From positions 26,775,940 to 26,839,939 of the forward strand of contig CM077151.1 in NCBI GenBank assembly GCA_039583875.1: DNA of 64,000 nt, given 5' to 3'. Positions 1-10,689 of the stretch are shown piece by piece; position 1 is the first letter of the stretch; each line of letters begins with the position of its first letter. The notes under the pieces are model-generated. The model did not search any database. It was not told the DNA's origin and saw only the letters and a list, made by a program, of their open reading frames with translations. A program made the position numbers and the translations under genes. The DNA is from Platanthera guangdongensis. Its lineage: Eukaryota > Streptophyta > Magnoliopsida > Asparagales > Orchidaceae.

Positions 1-523
1 TGCGCGAGAAGCCAAGGAGGTCAGGAACTGGCGAAGAGAAGCTCGCAGGAAGACGCCATGTTGGCTAGGAGCGGCGAGCAGGCATGACAATCAGAATCTT
101 GCGGTTAGACACTTGCTGGAAGGAGCTTCACAGAAAGAGGCCACGACGACCAGGAGCTGTGAGCAGAAGCTGAACAGGCACCGAGCGAGCGACAAGGGCA
201 GAAAAAGCGGTGGCAAGAGCAGCGGCAACGGCAAGAGCAGATGAAGCCGCGACAAGCAGTGCTCAGCAGCGGTGGCAAGAGCTGAAAAAGCGCGGCTAAG
301 GGCGGAAGCTGTGCGGTTAGAAAAGGGAGACGGAGGGGGCGGTAGACAGACAGTCAGGGCCTAGAGAAAAAACTATAAAAGGAGGTGGGAGGGGGGACGA
401 CAGGAGCTGCAAGAACCACACAGTTGCGGTTAGAAAATTGCTAACTGCCCAGAAGAGCAGGAACGGGATGGACTAGAGCAAGATACAAAAAAAATTATTT
501 AGAATCGATTAGCTCTGATATCA
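1..523 (-). mobile_element. Putative internal leader of a minus-strand Copia retrotransposon, cut by window edge
   Basis: This is a purine-rich, degenerate GCGGCAAGAGC-type stretch with no convincing ORF. At its right edge (512-523) the minus strand reads TGATATCAGAGC, one base away from the TGGTATCAGAGC primer-binding site used with initiator tRNA-Met by many plant Copia elements. It lies directly next to the putative LTR at 524-719. I infer the untranslated leader between primer-binding site and gag. The rest of the element would lie left of the window. Confidence 0.4.
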
Positions 524-719
524 TGTAGAAAAATACAAGATAGAAATATTCTTAAATTTTATTTTTCATTAAAATCCCCTACATACATGTATTTGTACAC
601 TTATATGGGAAGAGAAGGAGAGTGTCCCATTCTAAGATGTGGGACTAAAAGCTAAGAGTGATATGGGCCTCAACTGGGCCTTACAAAGGGCTTTTATTTT
701 TACATATTTTCTTTAACCA
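524..719 (-). repeat. Putative Copia-type LTR (5' LTR of a minus-strand element)
   Basis: The segment begins TGTAG and ends AACCA on the plus strand, giving TG...CA ends, and abuts the primer-binding-site-like sequence at 512-523. It contains the GTGGGACTAA motif (minus strand TTAGTCCCAC) common in plant LTRs. The partner LTR would be outside the window, so no target duplication can be checked and the right boundary is uncertain. Confidence 0.4.
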
Positions 720-1824
720 TTTTGATGGTGGGGTACATGTAGAATTGACACATGGTGCAAGAGATCATTCTTCCTCACATGGGCACCACAACAACTATTG
801 CTGTAGCTTAACCGAAGATAAACTTGATGTTTTAGGACCATTAATACATGGCTTATGAACTGATTTTTCACCCCTTCCACAACATTTGCTCTTAAAGAAA
901 GTGTGTAAGCTGCAAATGATATTATGTGGTTCAAAACAATCCTAGAGATCTTTGTTTGTTTCAACAATCCTAGGGATCTTGTTCATAAAAAAACGAGGAA
1001 AACAATTGCTATTATTATATATGTAGGCTCGATATTTCCTATCTTGTTGGATTTTTGAGCCAATTTATGCCATGATAATACCTATTAGAATTCTTGGATG
1101 CTTGAAAATTTTTCTTGAGAAATATATTATATTTAAGCCATGATAATGCCTGTTAGAATTCTTGGACTTGATGGAAGGAACAATTCCACTATTGATGATA
1201 AAATGAGAGTAAAATTTTACATAGGATTATGCAAATTGAGTTAGGTCTATGGAGGACGGGCAATTTACGATAATATATTGTTGTTTTGTTAGTGAAAATC
1301 TAATAACATGAAGTAAAAAAAAAACAAGTTGTTATTCCCAAGTTGAATGCAGAAATTGAATGTAGGGCAATAGGCAATGGTATTTGTGAAATGTTTATGT
1401 TTCATGTTTGTAATGAGTTCTCTTGGGCTTTTTTCTGTGAGATCTAATTTGTTTATTCTGATACAACAATGTTGTCATTTTTATTAACTTCCCATGCCTG
1501 ATGCGCTAGTGTACATATGGATGTATACTGAATTTGTATTAATTTTGTTCTACTTTTAAATTTTTATTTCATCCCCCCACCCCCCTCCCCTTTATTCTTT
1601 TTTCTATTTTGTGAGCTCTTCATGATTTTTTAAGAATAATTTTAAAATGATCATTATTACACTCTTTAAAATAAATAAAAAGCAAAATTAAGTTAAAAAG
1701 GGCTCCCTCTCAAGTCTCAACCATTTTTGCTCTTCCTCTCCGTTTGGTACACATGATGATTACATTTGGTTATTGTTCTTTACCTTCTCCGCAATTTACA
1801 ATTACATTGGTTTTATACTTCTAG
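720..1824. other. AT-rich region with no recognisable gene
   Basis: About 1.1 kb of AT-rich sequence with no supportable ORF. It lies just upstream of the first RBP45/47 exon visible here, so it is probably intron of that gene or remnants left by the adjacent retrotransposon. I looked for RRM1 and RRM2 coding sequence and saw none. Confidence 0.5.
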
Positions 1825-3367
1825 GCGGTTTTGGTTCCAGCGGTTCGTCTGTTCAACGTTCTCAATCCGACGGGGAGCCATCAAATACAACTGTAATCTC
1901 CTTTTCCAAAAGCTTAAAATTGTACTCCATTATATATCAAAATCCATTGTTAGAGATTTGCTTCTATTTTAGGTATTTGTTGGTGGACTGGATCCTTGTG
2001 TTAGTGAAGATGAACTGAGGGATTCCTTCTCTCAGTGTGGAGACATTGCTTCTGTGAAAATTCCGGTTGGAAAACAGTGTGGGTTTGTGCAGTTTGTTCA
2101 CAGGTACATTGCCTTTGAACTTATAAGTCAAATTTTATTTTTACAAACTACATTTAAATGATTATTTGTAACTTTGTTCTATGTATTCGATTTGGTTCTG
2201 CATCATTTGCTAGGAATAATGCCGAGGAAGCATTGCATTCATTAAATGGATCTGTTATCGGAAAGCATGCTGTGCGCCTCTCTTGGGGTCGTAACACGGC
2301 AAATAAGCAGGTAGCCAAATCTCCAAAAAAATTCAAATTTTCAAACATGTTAATTATTCTTTTTTGTTGAGAATATATTTTCATATTGAGAAACTAATGC
2401 GGCCTTGTGCTTCCACTATAGATCTTTAGGCCCGTTCACCTACAAATCAATTGGTTTTGGGTTTGATTCGTAGTTTTTTATTTGGAGCAAGTTAATCCCA
2501 ATGAACCATTCTGTCATCCAATTTGAAAAAGAAAATGAAGGCTCATGTGCTAAAGGCCAAAAATTCTATGTATCAGGCCGTGTGTTGATAATACAATCCC
2601 ACATTAAAACAATCATGCAGTAATATAGGTCTTGAGTCCGTTCGCCTACAACCAATTGGTTTTAGGGTTGCATAGATCGTAACAAAGTATCAAGGCTACA
2701 GGCCCAATGGCTCACTTCCACATCACACTTGAAAATAAAAAATTCTCGTACTAGAAGCTAAAGACACTACACATGAAAAAAAAAATTTGGCCAAGCAAAG
2801 AGCATGCAGCACTAGACTCACAAATGAATGGAATTGTGAGGAATAGGTCCCAAATGCTTTCCTTTTCGTGATGTTTAGCCACGGTTTGAGATTTGGGCGA
2901 TGCTCAGGTATATAGGTACACTCAGACATGAACATTTATGCTCAGTTTGGGGATGGATTTTACGAAAACGAGAGCTGGTGGGACCCATTGGAGGAAAACA
3001 TGGTTAATAATTTCTTCTACACATCAGGTGGTGTATTAAAAATAGTCCCACATCAACATAGATCTTGAACCCCTCTCTTACAACTAATCATTTTTTTGCA
3101 TGAATCAAGGCTAATGAATAATGATGTCTCATTGGAACTCGGTGTTTCGACTGAAGCTTTGTCGCTTGCTAACTCTCTCTCTCTCTCTTTTATGTTTTGC
3201 ATTTTTGCTAGTCACGAGCTGATCTGAGCAGTCCATGGACTGGTTTGTATTACGGCCCTCCGGTCTACGGCGGCTTCCGATTTCCCGTTCATCCTCACGA
3301 TCCAATGATGTATGCTGCAGCATATGGACCTTATCCTACTTTTGGTAGTCAACCACAAGTGAGCTAA
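1825..3367 (+). CDS. RBP45/RBP47-like RNA-binding protein, 3' exons only (RRM3 and C-terminus)
   Basis: Four exons can be joined in frame: 1825-1892, 1973-2103, 2214-2310 and 3212-3367, all with AG acceptors and GT donors. They encode the linker before RRM3 (QSDGEPSNTT), an RRM with RNP2-like VFVGGL and RNP1-like CGFVQF, the ending AVRLSWGR, and a Tyr/Gly/Pro-rich tail ending in SQPQVS and a stop. This matches the C-terminal third of plant RBP45/RBP47 proteins, three-RRM nuclear proteins that bind poly(A)+ or U-rich RNA. RRM1 and RRM2 are not found upstream. Either the first exons lie beyond the left window edge, with a Copia element in a long intron, or the gene is 5'-truncated. The RRM3 reading frame is undamaged, which favours a live gene. 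Confidence 0.8.
2424..3095 (+). repeat. Three diverged copies of a repeat motif inside an intron
   Basis: In the last intron of the RBP gene a motif of the form CCGTTCACCTACAAAT...ATTGG occurs near 2430, again near 2637, and in degraded form near 3065. The second and third copies are each preceded by an AATCCCACAT / AGTCCCACAT motif typical of plant LTR sequences. They look like decayed fragments of one LTR or related repeat family. Confidence 0.4.
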
Positions 3368-4140
3368 AAGGCGCATATCTTCTTCGATAATTGTCCAGAC
3401 ACGAATAATTCCCTGGCATTGAATTTTTAGGAGTAATCTATGAGAAGCATAACATAAGATGGCAAAAAATCACATCGCAATCGGCTTAGATACAGTAACT
3501 TATAAGCAGCTGACTACTTGGTAGAGCTAAAAAACAGATCTTTCTATAGTTTTGAACTATATAATAATAGGATTGTAATGCCAGTGGCATGTTTTGTATT
3601 GTTCAAATTTATATAAATGTTGACCTGTATTGATGATAAGATTAATTTGTAATAATACTTATAGGTCTATTGTTGGCTGTGTATTGGTCTTTGTATTTGG
3701 CAGTGAGGAAACATTAGAATTTCTCATGTTTGGCAAAGCTTTTTTGCCTTCTGGATTGGTAGAACTGCTGCTTGTGATCCGAGGAATTGTATTATGGCGA
3801 GGAATTCCTCATGGTTTATTGCAGAACTTTGTATATGCATGTGAGCTCGACCCGCCCTTGGGGATGTGTGCATAAGCTTTCATATTTGTATTCACACTAT
3901 GTTTGGCTTTTGATTATTTGGCTCAAAGATTGTATATCGCTCGAATATGACTCAAGATATCAGATCGGCTTCGGCTCAACCATTACGTTTTTGGGCCTGG
4001 ATCGAACTAAAGCTTGATGAAGATCAGATGCTGCTATAATTTCATGAACTATTTTAGCTGTTGCTCAGCAAACAAAATAAAACGATTAAAAAAATGAGAG
4101 AAATCTTGTTTTTTTATAGGCCTCTAAATTATGAAAACAA
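3368..4140 (+). other. Probable 3' UTR and downstream sequence of the RBP gene
   Basis: No supportable coding sequence. An AATAAA lies at about 4077-4082 and could be a polyadenylation signal, and a TTATAG/GTC junction near 3660 could be a cryptic intron end. The assignment to the RBP transcript is inference from position only. Confidence 0.35.
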
Positions 4141-4150
4141 CTAGACTCCA

Positions 4151-4324
4151 CAATAAAAAAAAGGGTAGCCAGTGCACAAAGGCATCCTGCATAGTGAGGG
4201 TCTGTGGAATGGTCTCATCACAGGGATGAAATATATGCAAATTTTACTATGCATTTTTGCAATAGGTCGCTTCTAAGAGGTCACACAACACCACCTCAAT
4301 CAGTGTGCCAAGACTTTCCTTCAT
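4151..4324 (-). mobile_element. Au-like SINE (diverged), with target-site duplication
   Basis: Read on the minus strand, this follows the layout of the plant Au SINE: a 5' part with GTGTGACCT, a middle block with TTGCAAAAATGC, then GATGCCTTTGTGCAC and a 3' end of GGCTACCC followed by a T-run. The 10-bp direct repeat CTAGACTCCA flanks it at 4141-4150 and 4325-4334, and similarity continues into AATAAA. The tRNA-like B box is mutated, so this is an old copy. A second member of the same subfamily lies at 45417-45586. Confidence 0.7.
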
Positions 4325-4370
4325 CTAGACTCCAGAATAAATTTATATATTTTTTTTCGTTTATACACAC

Positions 4371-5163
4371 TGTTGAAGCTAAAATTTGACTTCAACGAAA
4401 GTTTGAAATCATGGGCGTAGTCAACACCTACTTGTCTCAAGCTCTGACCTCTGACTGGTTGTGAAGGAACAAAAACCGACCCAAAGCCTCAGCAGGGAGG
4501 TCCCACCTCTTACCCGGAAGATCTCTGAAAGTTTCCCCTCCAAAGCCAAAAGCTGAGCTTGGAGCTCCTTAGAAAGCACAAGAAACTCTTTTAAAGTCCC
4601 GGAAAAAAGTACCTGCTGAAGCACCCCTATGGGTCTATTTATATGCCTCTGAGTTTGAACTGTCAATAACAAAACTGAACCGACCTGAAATTACCAAAAT
4701 ACCCTTGATCGGGTCTGCCAAAGCCAAACTCTGCTGTTCTGAAGGGTTATATGCAGGCCACAGAGGGCAAAAAACGTAAAATCGTCTAGGGCTAAAAAGG
4801 TGAACCACCTTCCAACTGAACCAGTTCCTGACCAACCACTGAACCGACGCTCGGCGAGAGCACCGCCTCGCGGGCGAGAGCTCCAACCCATGGGGCTCAT
4901 CTCGCCTAGCGGATTTGCCCTCGCCTCGCGACTGGTCCTCTCTCTGGGTCTATCTCGCCTAAAAAGGCTCTCGCCTGAGCCGCTGGGCCTCTCTCGCCCG
5001 AACCGCTGGGCCCCTCTCGCCTAGCGAGCCGGCCCTGGCCCAGCGAGGAGCCTTTTTCTTGGGACCCACTCGCCCAGCGAGTAGGCTCTGTCAAAAAACT
5101 CATCTCGCCTTACCTTTCCCTCTCTTCGAACCCGAACTGTTCCTGCGAGCCCGAGGTTGTACA
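4371..5163 (-). mobile_element. Solo LTR with CACAC target-site duplication
   Basis: The 793-bp segment begins TGTTGAAG and ends TTGTACA. It is flanked on both sides by CACAC (4366-4370 and 5164-5168). On the minus strand a TATAAATA box (4636-4643) lies about two thirds of the way through, as expected for U3-R-U5. U3 holds a degenerate CTCGCC/GCGAG-rich tract (about 4845-5105). There are no internal coding sequences or partner LTR, so this is a solo LTR left by LTR-LTR recombination. The superfamily cannot be assigned. CACAC is low in complexity, which weakens the duplication a little. Confidence 0.65.
4845..5105. repeat. CTCGCC-rich degenerate tandem repeat in solo-LTR U3
   Basis: About a dozen spaced CTCGCC, CTCGCCTAGCG and GCGAG units, several forming short palindromes, in the upstream (U3) half of the solo LTR. 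No reading frame is credible here. Confidence 0.5.
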
Positions 5164-5344
5164 CACACTATATATAAGATTCTTTTTAATCATTGTTCTA
5201 CACATCTCTAATACTTTTTACAACATTCTTTAGCAATCTAGTGTATATTCTTTAACTCATTCTATAGTAATTTAGAATTTTCCAGAAGACTAGAGTTCTT
5301 TAAAGAATTCTACTACTAGAATTGTTGGACATAACATTAGCAGC

Positions 5345-7818
5345 TTAGCTGCTATCATCTTCGTCAATGGCCCTCAGTTCCGAAGCGGCGGTATTATCAG
5401 AATGCAGCCTTCTGGAGCTCGGTGACGACGACCACGACATGAACGGCTTCGGCGGCAATTGCAGATCATCGGCATCCCCTTCCAGCATCTGCACCACCCG
5501 GCTCATAGAAGGCCGGTCCGATGGGCTAATCTGAATGCACCACAGCCCAACCATATACATCTTCCTCTCAACCTCATTCATCTCAGAAGTATGCTCAAAT
5601 TCAATCCCCTCTCTCGCCTCATGGCTGAGCTTATCGTATATCAAAGAAGGATAGTAGACCTGGCTCGAACTCCCGGCACGCGTGTCGATGTTCCTCCGAC
5701 CCGATCCCATCTCCAGCAGAAGCATCCCAAAACTATAAACGTCCGATTTATCCGATATGAGCCCGAAGTTCCTCGAGATGAGCTCGGGGGCAATGTACCC
5801 AATCGTGCCTCTCGCGACGCTGACAGAAACCACATTGTGCTCCTTCGGGTAGAGCCTCGCGAGCCCGAAATCCGCAATCTTTGGATTGAAATTTCGATCA
5901 AGGAGGATGTTTTGAGGCTTGATGTCGAAATGGAGGATCATCATGTCGCAGCCTCGGTGCAGGTAATCGATTCCCCTGGCCACGGCCAGAGCTATGCTGT
6001 TCAGCTCTGTCCACGAGAAAAAGCGGTTTGGGGTTTTATCTGCTGAGAAGATGTATTTTTCGAGGGATCTGTTGGGCATGTACTCGTAGATGAGGGCTCT
6101 TTTTGAGCCGTCTGAGCAGAAGCCGAGAAGCCGGACAATGTGCAGGTGGTGGATTCTGCCAATTGTGGAGACCTCGTTGATGAACTCATCGCCATTGCAT
6201 TTTGAATTTGCTGTGAGCAGCTTAACGGCTATGAAATGGCGGCCGGGGAGTTCTCCTTTGTAAACAGAACCGAATCCTCCTCTTCCCAGCTGTTCTCTGA
6301 AGTTGCTCGTGATTGCGATGAGGTCGGTGTATGCGTATCTCGTCGGCGAGAGATTCTGCTGCGTTTTCAGGAACTTCTCGACGGCGTCTTCTGACGCCCA
6401 ATTGCTCCAAAATTTGTGGGCGAGGAAGATGAAGAGCGTTGATGGAGCAAATACAAATCTGCCCATCAGGCACCAAACTGGAAAAAGAAAGCTAAGCCAC
6501 ATCAAAACTCTGATCAAACATGAACAAAGCAATAGATTGGGCAGGATTCTCACTTATTATGATCTGAACAATCTCTATTATAACTAAAACGCAGATCGAC
6601 AAGCGGAAAATCAACTTCGCGTTGCTTTTCACATGAGTATAATATTCCACGCAGGCAGGAAAATGCGTCTCGGCCTTAAAAACCGCTGGAACGAAGGTCA
6701 GGAAATTGCTTGCTTTATAATTGTCCCAAAACATGCTATACATTTTTGAATGGCGGGCATTAGAAGCATTCATTATAAACCAACTAGATTTATTTTTTTA
6801 AAATGGCTTGAAAATACTGATTTTTGGCACTTTTCATCTTGAATCTTTAAAATTGTCACTTTGCATATCCAAGTTATCAATTTTCTGGCAATTTGCACCC
6901 TCGGGCCGAATTTTCAAGGGTATTTAGGTCCATGCAACAACAAAAATGCTCATTCATGGGTATTTAAGTCAGGGCAGCACCAATAAGTCTCAAAGTGTCA
7001 AAATGAGCATTTTTTGTGCTGCCCGAACCCAAATTCCATTAAAATTTCAGTCCAAAAATTGATAATTGAGAGATGCAAAGTGTCAATTTTAAGCCAAAAT
7101 CCCATATTTTACGAAAGTAAAGTGTGGAAATTGGATAATTCTTCTCTTGTCACCTGGATGATTGTCGAAGACATTCTCTTATTAACATTGCCGTAGTGAA
7201 TCCCTGATTATTCCATGACAGAGAAAAACCCTCGTGAATGGCCTGAAACAGATCCTTCTGAACATTCAAATCATCACTCGTCGGCATCATGGAGAAAAAG
7301 CTACAAGAAGGTGCAAGATCTATCAGCAAGTAACCCCAAACCCCGTACAAGTATGAATCTTTCCCACTCTGGCAGGGAAAAAGCTGATATTTTTGGGGAA
7401 GAAGCTTCTTTGAGCAATTCATTGTGCCAATCCAAGTCCAACGATCTAAATGATAATAATTGGATCTCAGCATGGAAGTTGCAGACAGGGATTTGAGGGG
7501 AAGGCTGCAGTTGCTTCTTAGAAGGCCAATCTCAATAACCTGAATAGATTTGCTGTCGTAATTGATTTGCTTTACAGAGTACTGACTCGAATGGAACTCC
7601 ATGAATGCTCTGTTTCCTCTGCAAGTGAGTTCATAATTTGGATCTCCGCAGTTTTGGGGGTCTCCTTTCAGGCGGAATGGATAGGCAATCTGAATCTCTC
7701 CACACGAAGAAGGATTGCAGTGCTGTTGATCTGGAAGTTCTTCTGTAAATCCAATGGAGATGAAGAAGATGAAGCAGTGAATGACAGAGGGAGAAGATGA
7801 TGAGCTTTGCTTTCCCAT
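5345..7818 (-). CDS. LRK10L/WAK-associated-type receptor-like protein kinase
   Basis: Three exons join in frame on the minus strand: 7154-7818, 6554-6735 and 5345-6477, giving about 659 residues. The second intron (76 bp) is clear; the acceptor of the first intron is my best choice. Exon 1 has a signal peptide (about 1-24) and a cysteine-rich GUB_WAK-type pectin-binding domain starting CNPSSCGEIQIAYPF. Exon 2 and the start of exon 3 carry hydrophobic transmembrane segments. The kinase domain has the loop GRGGFGSVYKG (about 347-357), IAVKLL with Lys about 368, HFDIKPQN with Asp about 467, DFG about 485 and APE about 512. Phe replaces Arg before the catalytic Asp, so it is a non-RD kinase, the usual state in LRK10L proteins and common in immune receptors. 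The ligand is unknown. The part between the GUB_WAK domain and the membrane is shorter than usual. The ORF is intact. Confidence 0.85.
6806..7112. mobile_element. MULE-like MITE remnant in kinase intron 1
   Basis: The two ends are inverted relatives. The left has TTTTGGCACTTTTCAT, then GTCACTTTGCAT and TTATCAATTTT; the right, read in reverse complement, has GACACTTTGCATC and TTATCAATTTTTGG. The CACTTTGCA theme is also the terminal motif of the MULE at 55753-62251. I did not find a clear target duplication, so the boundaries are approximate. Confidence 0.45.
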
Positions 7819-8055
7819 TCTATTTGCGGGCTGTGGATGAAGCTGCGGTGGTGGAGGAGAAGTGAAATGAAACGAAGGACTTGGAATTGGCTTGACCGCT
7901 GAATAAAAAGATGGAGCAGGTATGTTTCGGGTCCACTTTGCATTTGTGTTTAATGACGGTTTTGACCTCGAGCTAATTGCTGATTCGACGCTTCACGCCT
8001 CAGGGACCTAAGGAGACATTATAGTATCCACGTGTTCGACATATATATATATATA

Positions 8056-8100
8056 TAGCATCTTCGCACGGGCTACGCCCGTGCTCGATGCTCTTGGGCG
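8056..8100 (-). repeat. Helitron 3' terminal hairpin
   Basis: Minus strand: GCATC-GA-GCACGGGC-GTA-GCCCGTGC-GAA-GATGC-TA. The stem is extended by GCATC/GATGC pairing outside the GC-rich core. A second palindrome GCGGCCGAAGGCCGC lies a few bases further inside. The same outer layout (GCATCGAG ... GAAGATGCTA) recurs at 24490-24527. Confidence 0.7.
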
Positions 8101-8733
8101 GCCTTCGGCCGCATCAAAGCGGGGTTGTTGCGACTGTGCACGTGCTTTGCCAGAATCTCGGTGGCCGTCGCGCGTGTTTGAAACGCTAGATGCCTTAGAG
8201 CACCGATGAGGGGCTAACCCGGTGTGAAGATGGTCATATTGAACATCTGTAGAATTTTTCTGTAAGTCATGTACAAATATCATGAGTATACAGCTGAAGA
8301 TTAGAATAATGTTCATATTATTATTAGGTTATGGTTTGTACAACATACAACACATAGATGATGACAGGAAATTATATATATGGAAAACATATGACACACT
8401 GATTATTAAAGGAGTTGTTATATATATGTAAACAACAGAGAAAGTTAACTATGATTGGCGATCGAATTATCTGACAGTAGAATCTCTGTTACTGAACTCA
8501 TGTAACTAAGTTGTGTGCACGCAGAAGTGCAAGTGTAGTTTGAAGATATCATAAGGTCAAACAGTGTTTGATGACATATCTTCTTCAGTGGCCCTGCGAG
8601 ACTCTGCATTGAAGGAAGATGTACATTTATATTAGTGATTACCAAATGCTTAATGAGTTACGGTAGTACCATTTGTTATGTAATGAAGATTATTTGGTAT
8701 GCTGTACCTTCTAATCATTGTGAAAACGTAGTT

Positions 8734-9047
8734 TCATTCTTCTTGCGCTGTTAGGTCTGCTGGCACAGGTGGGATGCGTAAGCGAAAACCTGGAATCTCA
8801 GTTCGTGGACCATCAGACCACATTGCTGTCGTTGGCGCGCAAATCTCATCGTAGTAATTATAATCAGAGTCAAGCGTACTGTTGTTGCTGATAGGGGTAG
8901 CTGCGAAGCAAATTGGAAAGTTTATTTTTCAAGGTTGTATGATAATACGTAAGTAGATATGTAAACTATCAATGACTTACTGGGTTGAGCGGTGAAATTA
9001 TTATTCTGTATTTCTAGCGGTTGATATGATGAGTGCTCATCTGTCAT
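8734..9047 (-). CDS. Two 3' exons of an unrecognised gene carried in the Helitron
   Basis: Exons 8981-9047 and 8734-8900 have a good donor (CCCA/gtaagt) and acceptor (gcttcgcag/CT) and join in frame. The last exon contains the residues DSDYNYYDEICAP, then PRTEIPGFRLRIPPVPADL, and a stop at 8734-8736. I do not recognise the family. It lies downstream of the helicase in the element's own orientation, so it could be a captured host gene end or a lineage-specific 3' extension of the RepHel transcript. Confidence 0.4.
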
Positions 9048-9472
9048 CTGCATATTGTCAACATTCATAAAAAGATAACCGATGTATGACAAATCAGAGA
9101 GTATTTGATAACATATATGTATTATTATCATAATATTGTGATGGTATATAACAGAAGCGCATTATACAGAAAGGCATGGCAAATGCATGTTCCATTATAC
9201 AAATGTTCTATTTGTTACTAACTGCCGAGCAGAATATGAGGCGTTACAGTGGATTTGTTAGAGAGGAAATATAGTATTTTGCAGTGATGATATATGTTTG
9301 CATATGAGCAATTTAAGGTTAAAGTCATACATGTAGAAGTTAAGACATATTTCATAATATAATATATCGGTTTGTACAGATATATGTAGCAAGATAACAT
9401 TTGAATAGTAATGAAATAATAAAGACCGCAGTAAGATGATGAGCAAAGGTAGTAACGACAAATTTCATACGT

Positions 9473-9572
9473 AAGAGTAGTGAAATAGTGGCATTGTACT
9501 CGAGCTCGTTGTTTGTGAATTTGAGGGATTTCTTGCGCTGTGTGTTTGACGAAGACGTTGTAACGAACACTG
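9473..9572 (-). other. Exon-like fragment related to the captured RRM region at 17.7-17.8 kb
   Basis: The segment has an acceptor (tttgcag/TG) and a donor (CTTAC/gtatg). The reading frame with SSSNTQRKKS and FTNNELEY resembles SSSSITQKNN and FMNNELEY encoded at 17740-17830. Both also share the DNA word TGTACTCGAGCTC. I infer two copies of one captured sequence inside the Helitron. Confidence 0.4.
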
Positions 9573-10652
9573 CAAATTATTATATAGAAAAATATTTATA
9601 TATAAAAAAGAACTATATTTATGTGTACATAAATTAGAAGAAAACAAATCTTTATATTGTCATCTACAAATATATATCTCTAAACGACTAAAACGAAAGT
9701 ATATATACATTATAAATATTATAATCTCTGTGAGCTCGTTGGCATCTATATATTTCATATGTATATCAGAGTATTTGTGTACGCATATATTTATTATATC
9801 ATTTATACTTTGTTATTTTTGTTACGTTATTCAATCACGCTTTACTCTCTCTCTCTCTTCGCAGGTCAGTATTATTAATTTGTCTTCTATATCCACTATT
9901 TTAATGCACAACACTTTGTTTTGCCATCATTCTAATATGGACATGAACTAAAAAGGTATACGTACATAATTTATATAGCGTTTGTGATGATGAGGAGTAA
10001 TAGTGTACAACGGGTGGGTTTGTCGGACGGCCGGGTTCGCCCTCTTTGTAATTTATATTGAAAGCTTGGGATGATATATATGTATATCGTGTCAGTGGAT
10101 AGGTTTTACATACCATAATTTTTAACATTTTTTTACAGCACATGTAATAGATTTGGGAGACTTATAAAAAAAGAAGGGAGTGTGGATATTTCACGAAATT
10201 GTTGTCGAATAAGGAATTCAAATTAGAAGTCTGAAAGTATTTCAGCGAGGTTTGAATTTATACGTTCCGTATAGGCGTTATAGTGGTTGAAATATAGATG
10301 CAATCATATATCATATTATTAACGGACACTGATATACATATACGGGAAGTAAAAAATGATATTTGTAGTGTATGTCTCTGTCTATATGAGCAATTATGCA
10401 AGAATTGTATAAGTAGAAGGTACGTAATACGTAATTATTTCTAATTCATATTTGCATTCATATGACGTTCATAGAAATAGAGTGAGTACACCGCTCTGAG
10501 TAATTGTAAAGAAGAGTTACTTTCAACTGCGTACCAAGAGAAGAGCACATAGCTTTGTTGTAACAGAAGTTGTTGTATGTAATTGTAGTTTAATACGTTG
10601 CATGAGACTGTGTAGTAAATAAAATATATTAATTAACAACAATGTTTATATA
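9573..10652. other. AT-rich Helitron interior without a gene
   Basis: No ORF with family resemblance. The sequence is AT-rich with short TATATA stretches, between the unassigned 3' exons and the end of the helicase. Confidence 0.5.
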
Positions 10653-10689
10653 CTAAAAAGCAGAAAAAACAATTGGAGATGGCGGAAGA

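Noticed and set aside
713..967. 84-codon minus-strand ORF considered as Copia pol end
   Set aside because: It lies on the wrong side of the putative LTR for an internal coding region, and I cannot match its residues to the Copia RNase H end.
5459..6046. 195-codon plus-strand ORF opposite the kinase
   Set aside because: It is the antisense shadow of conserved kinase motifs and has no family resemblance of its own.
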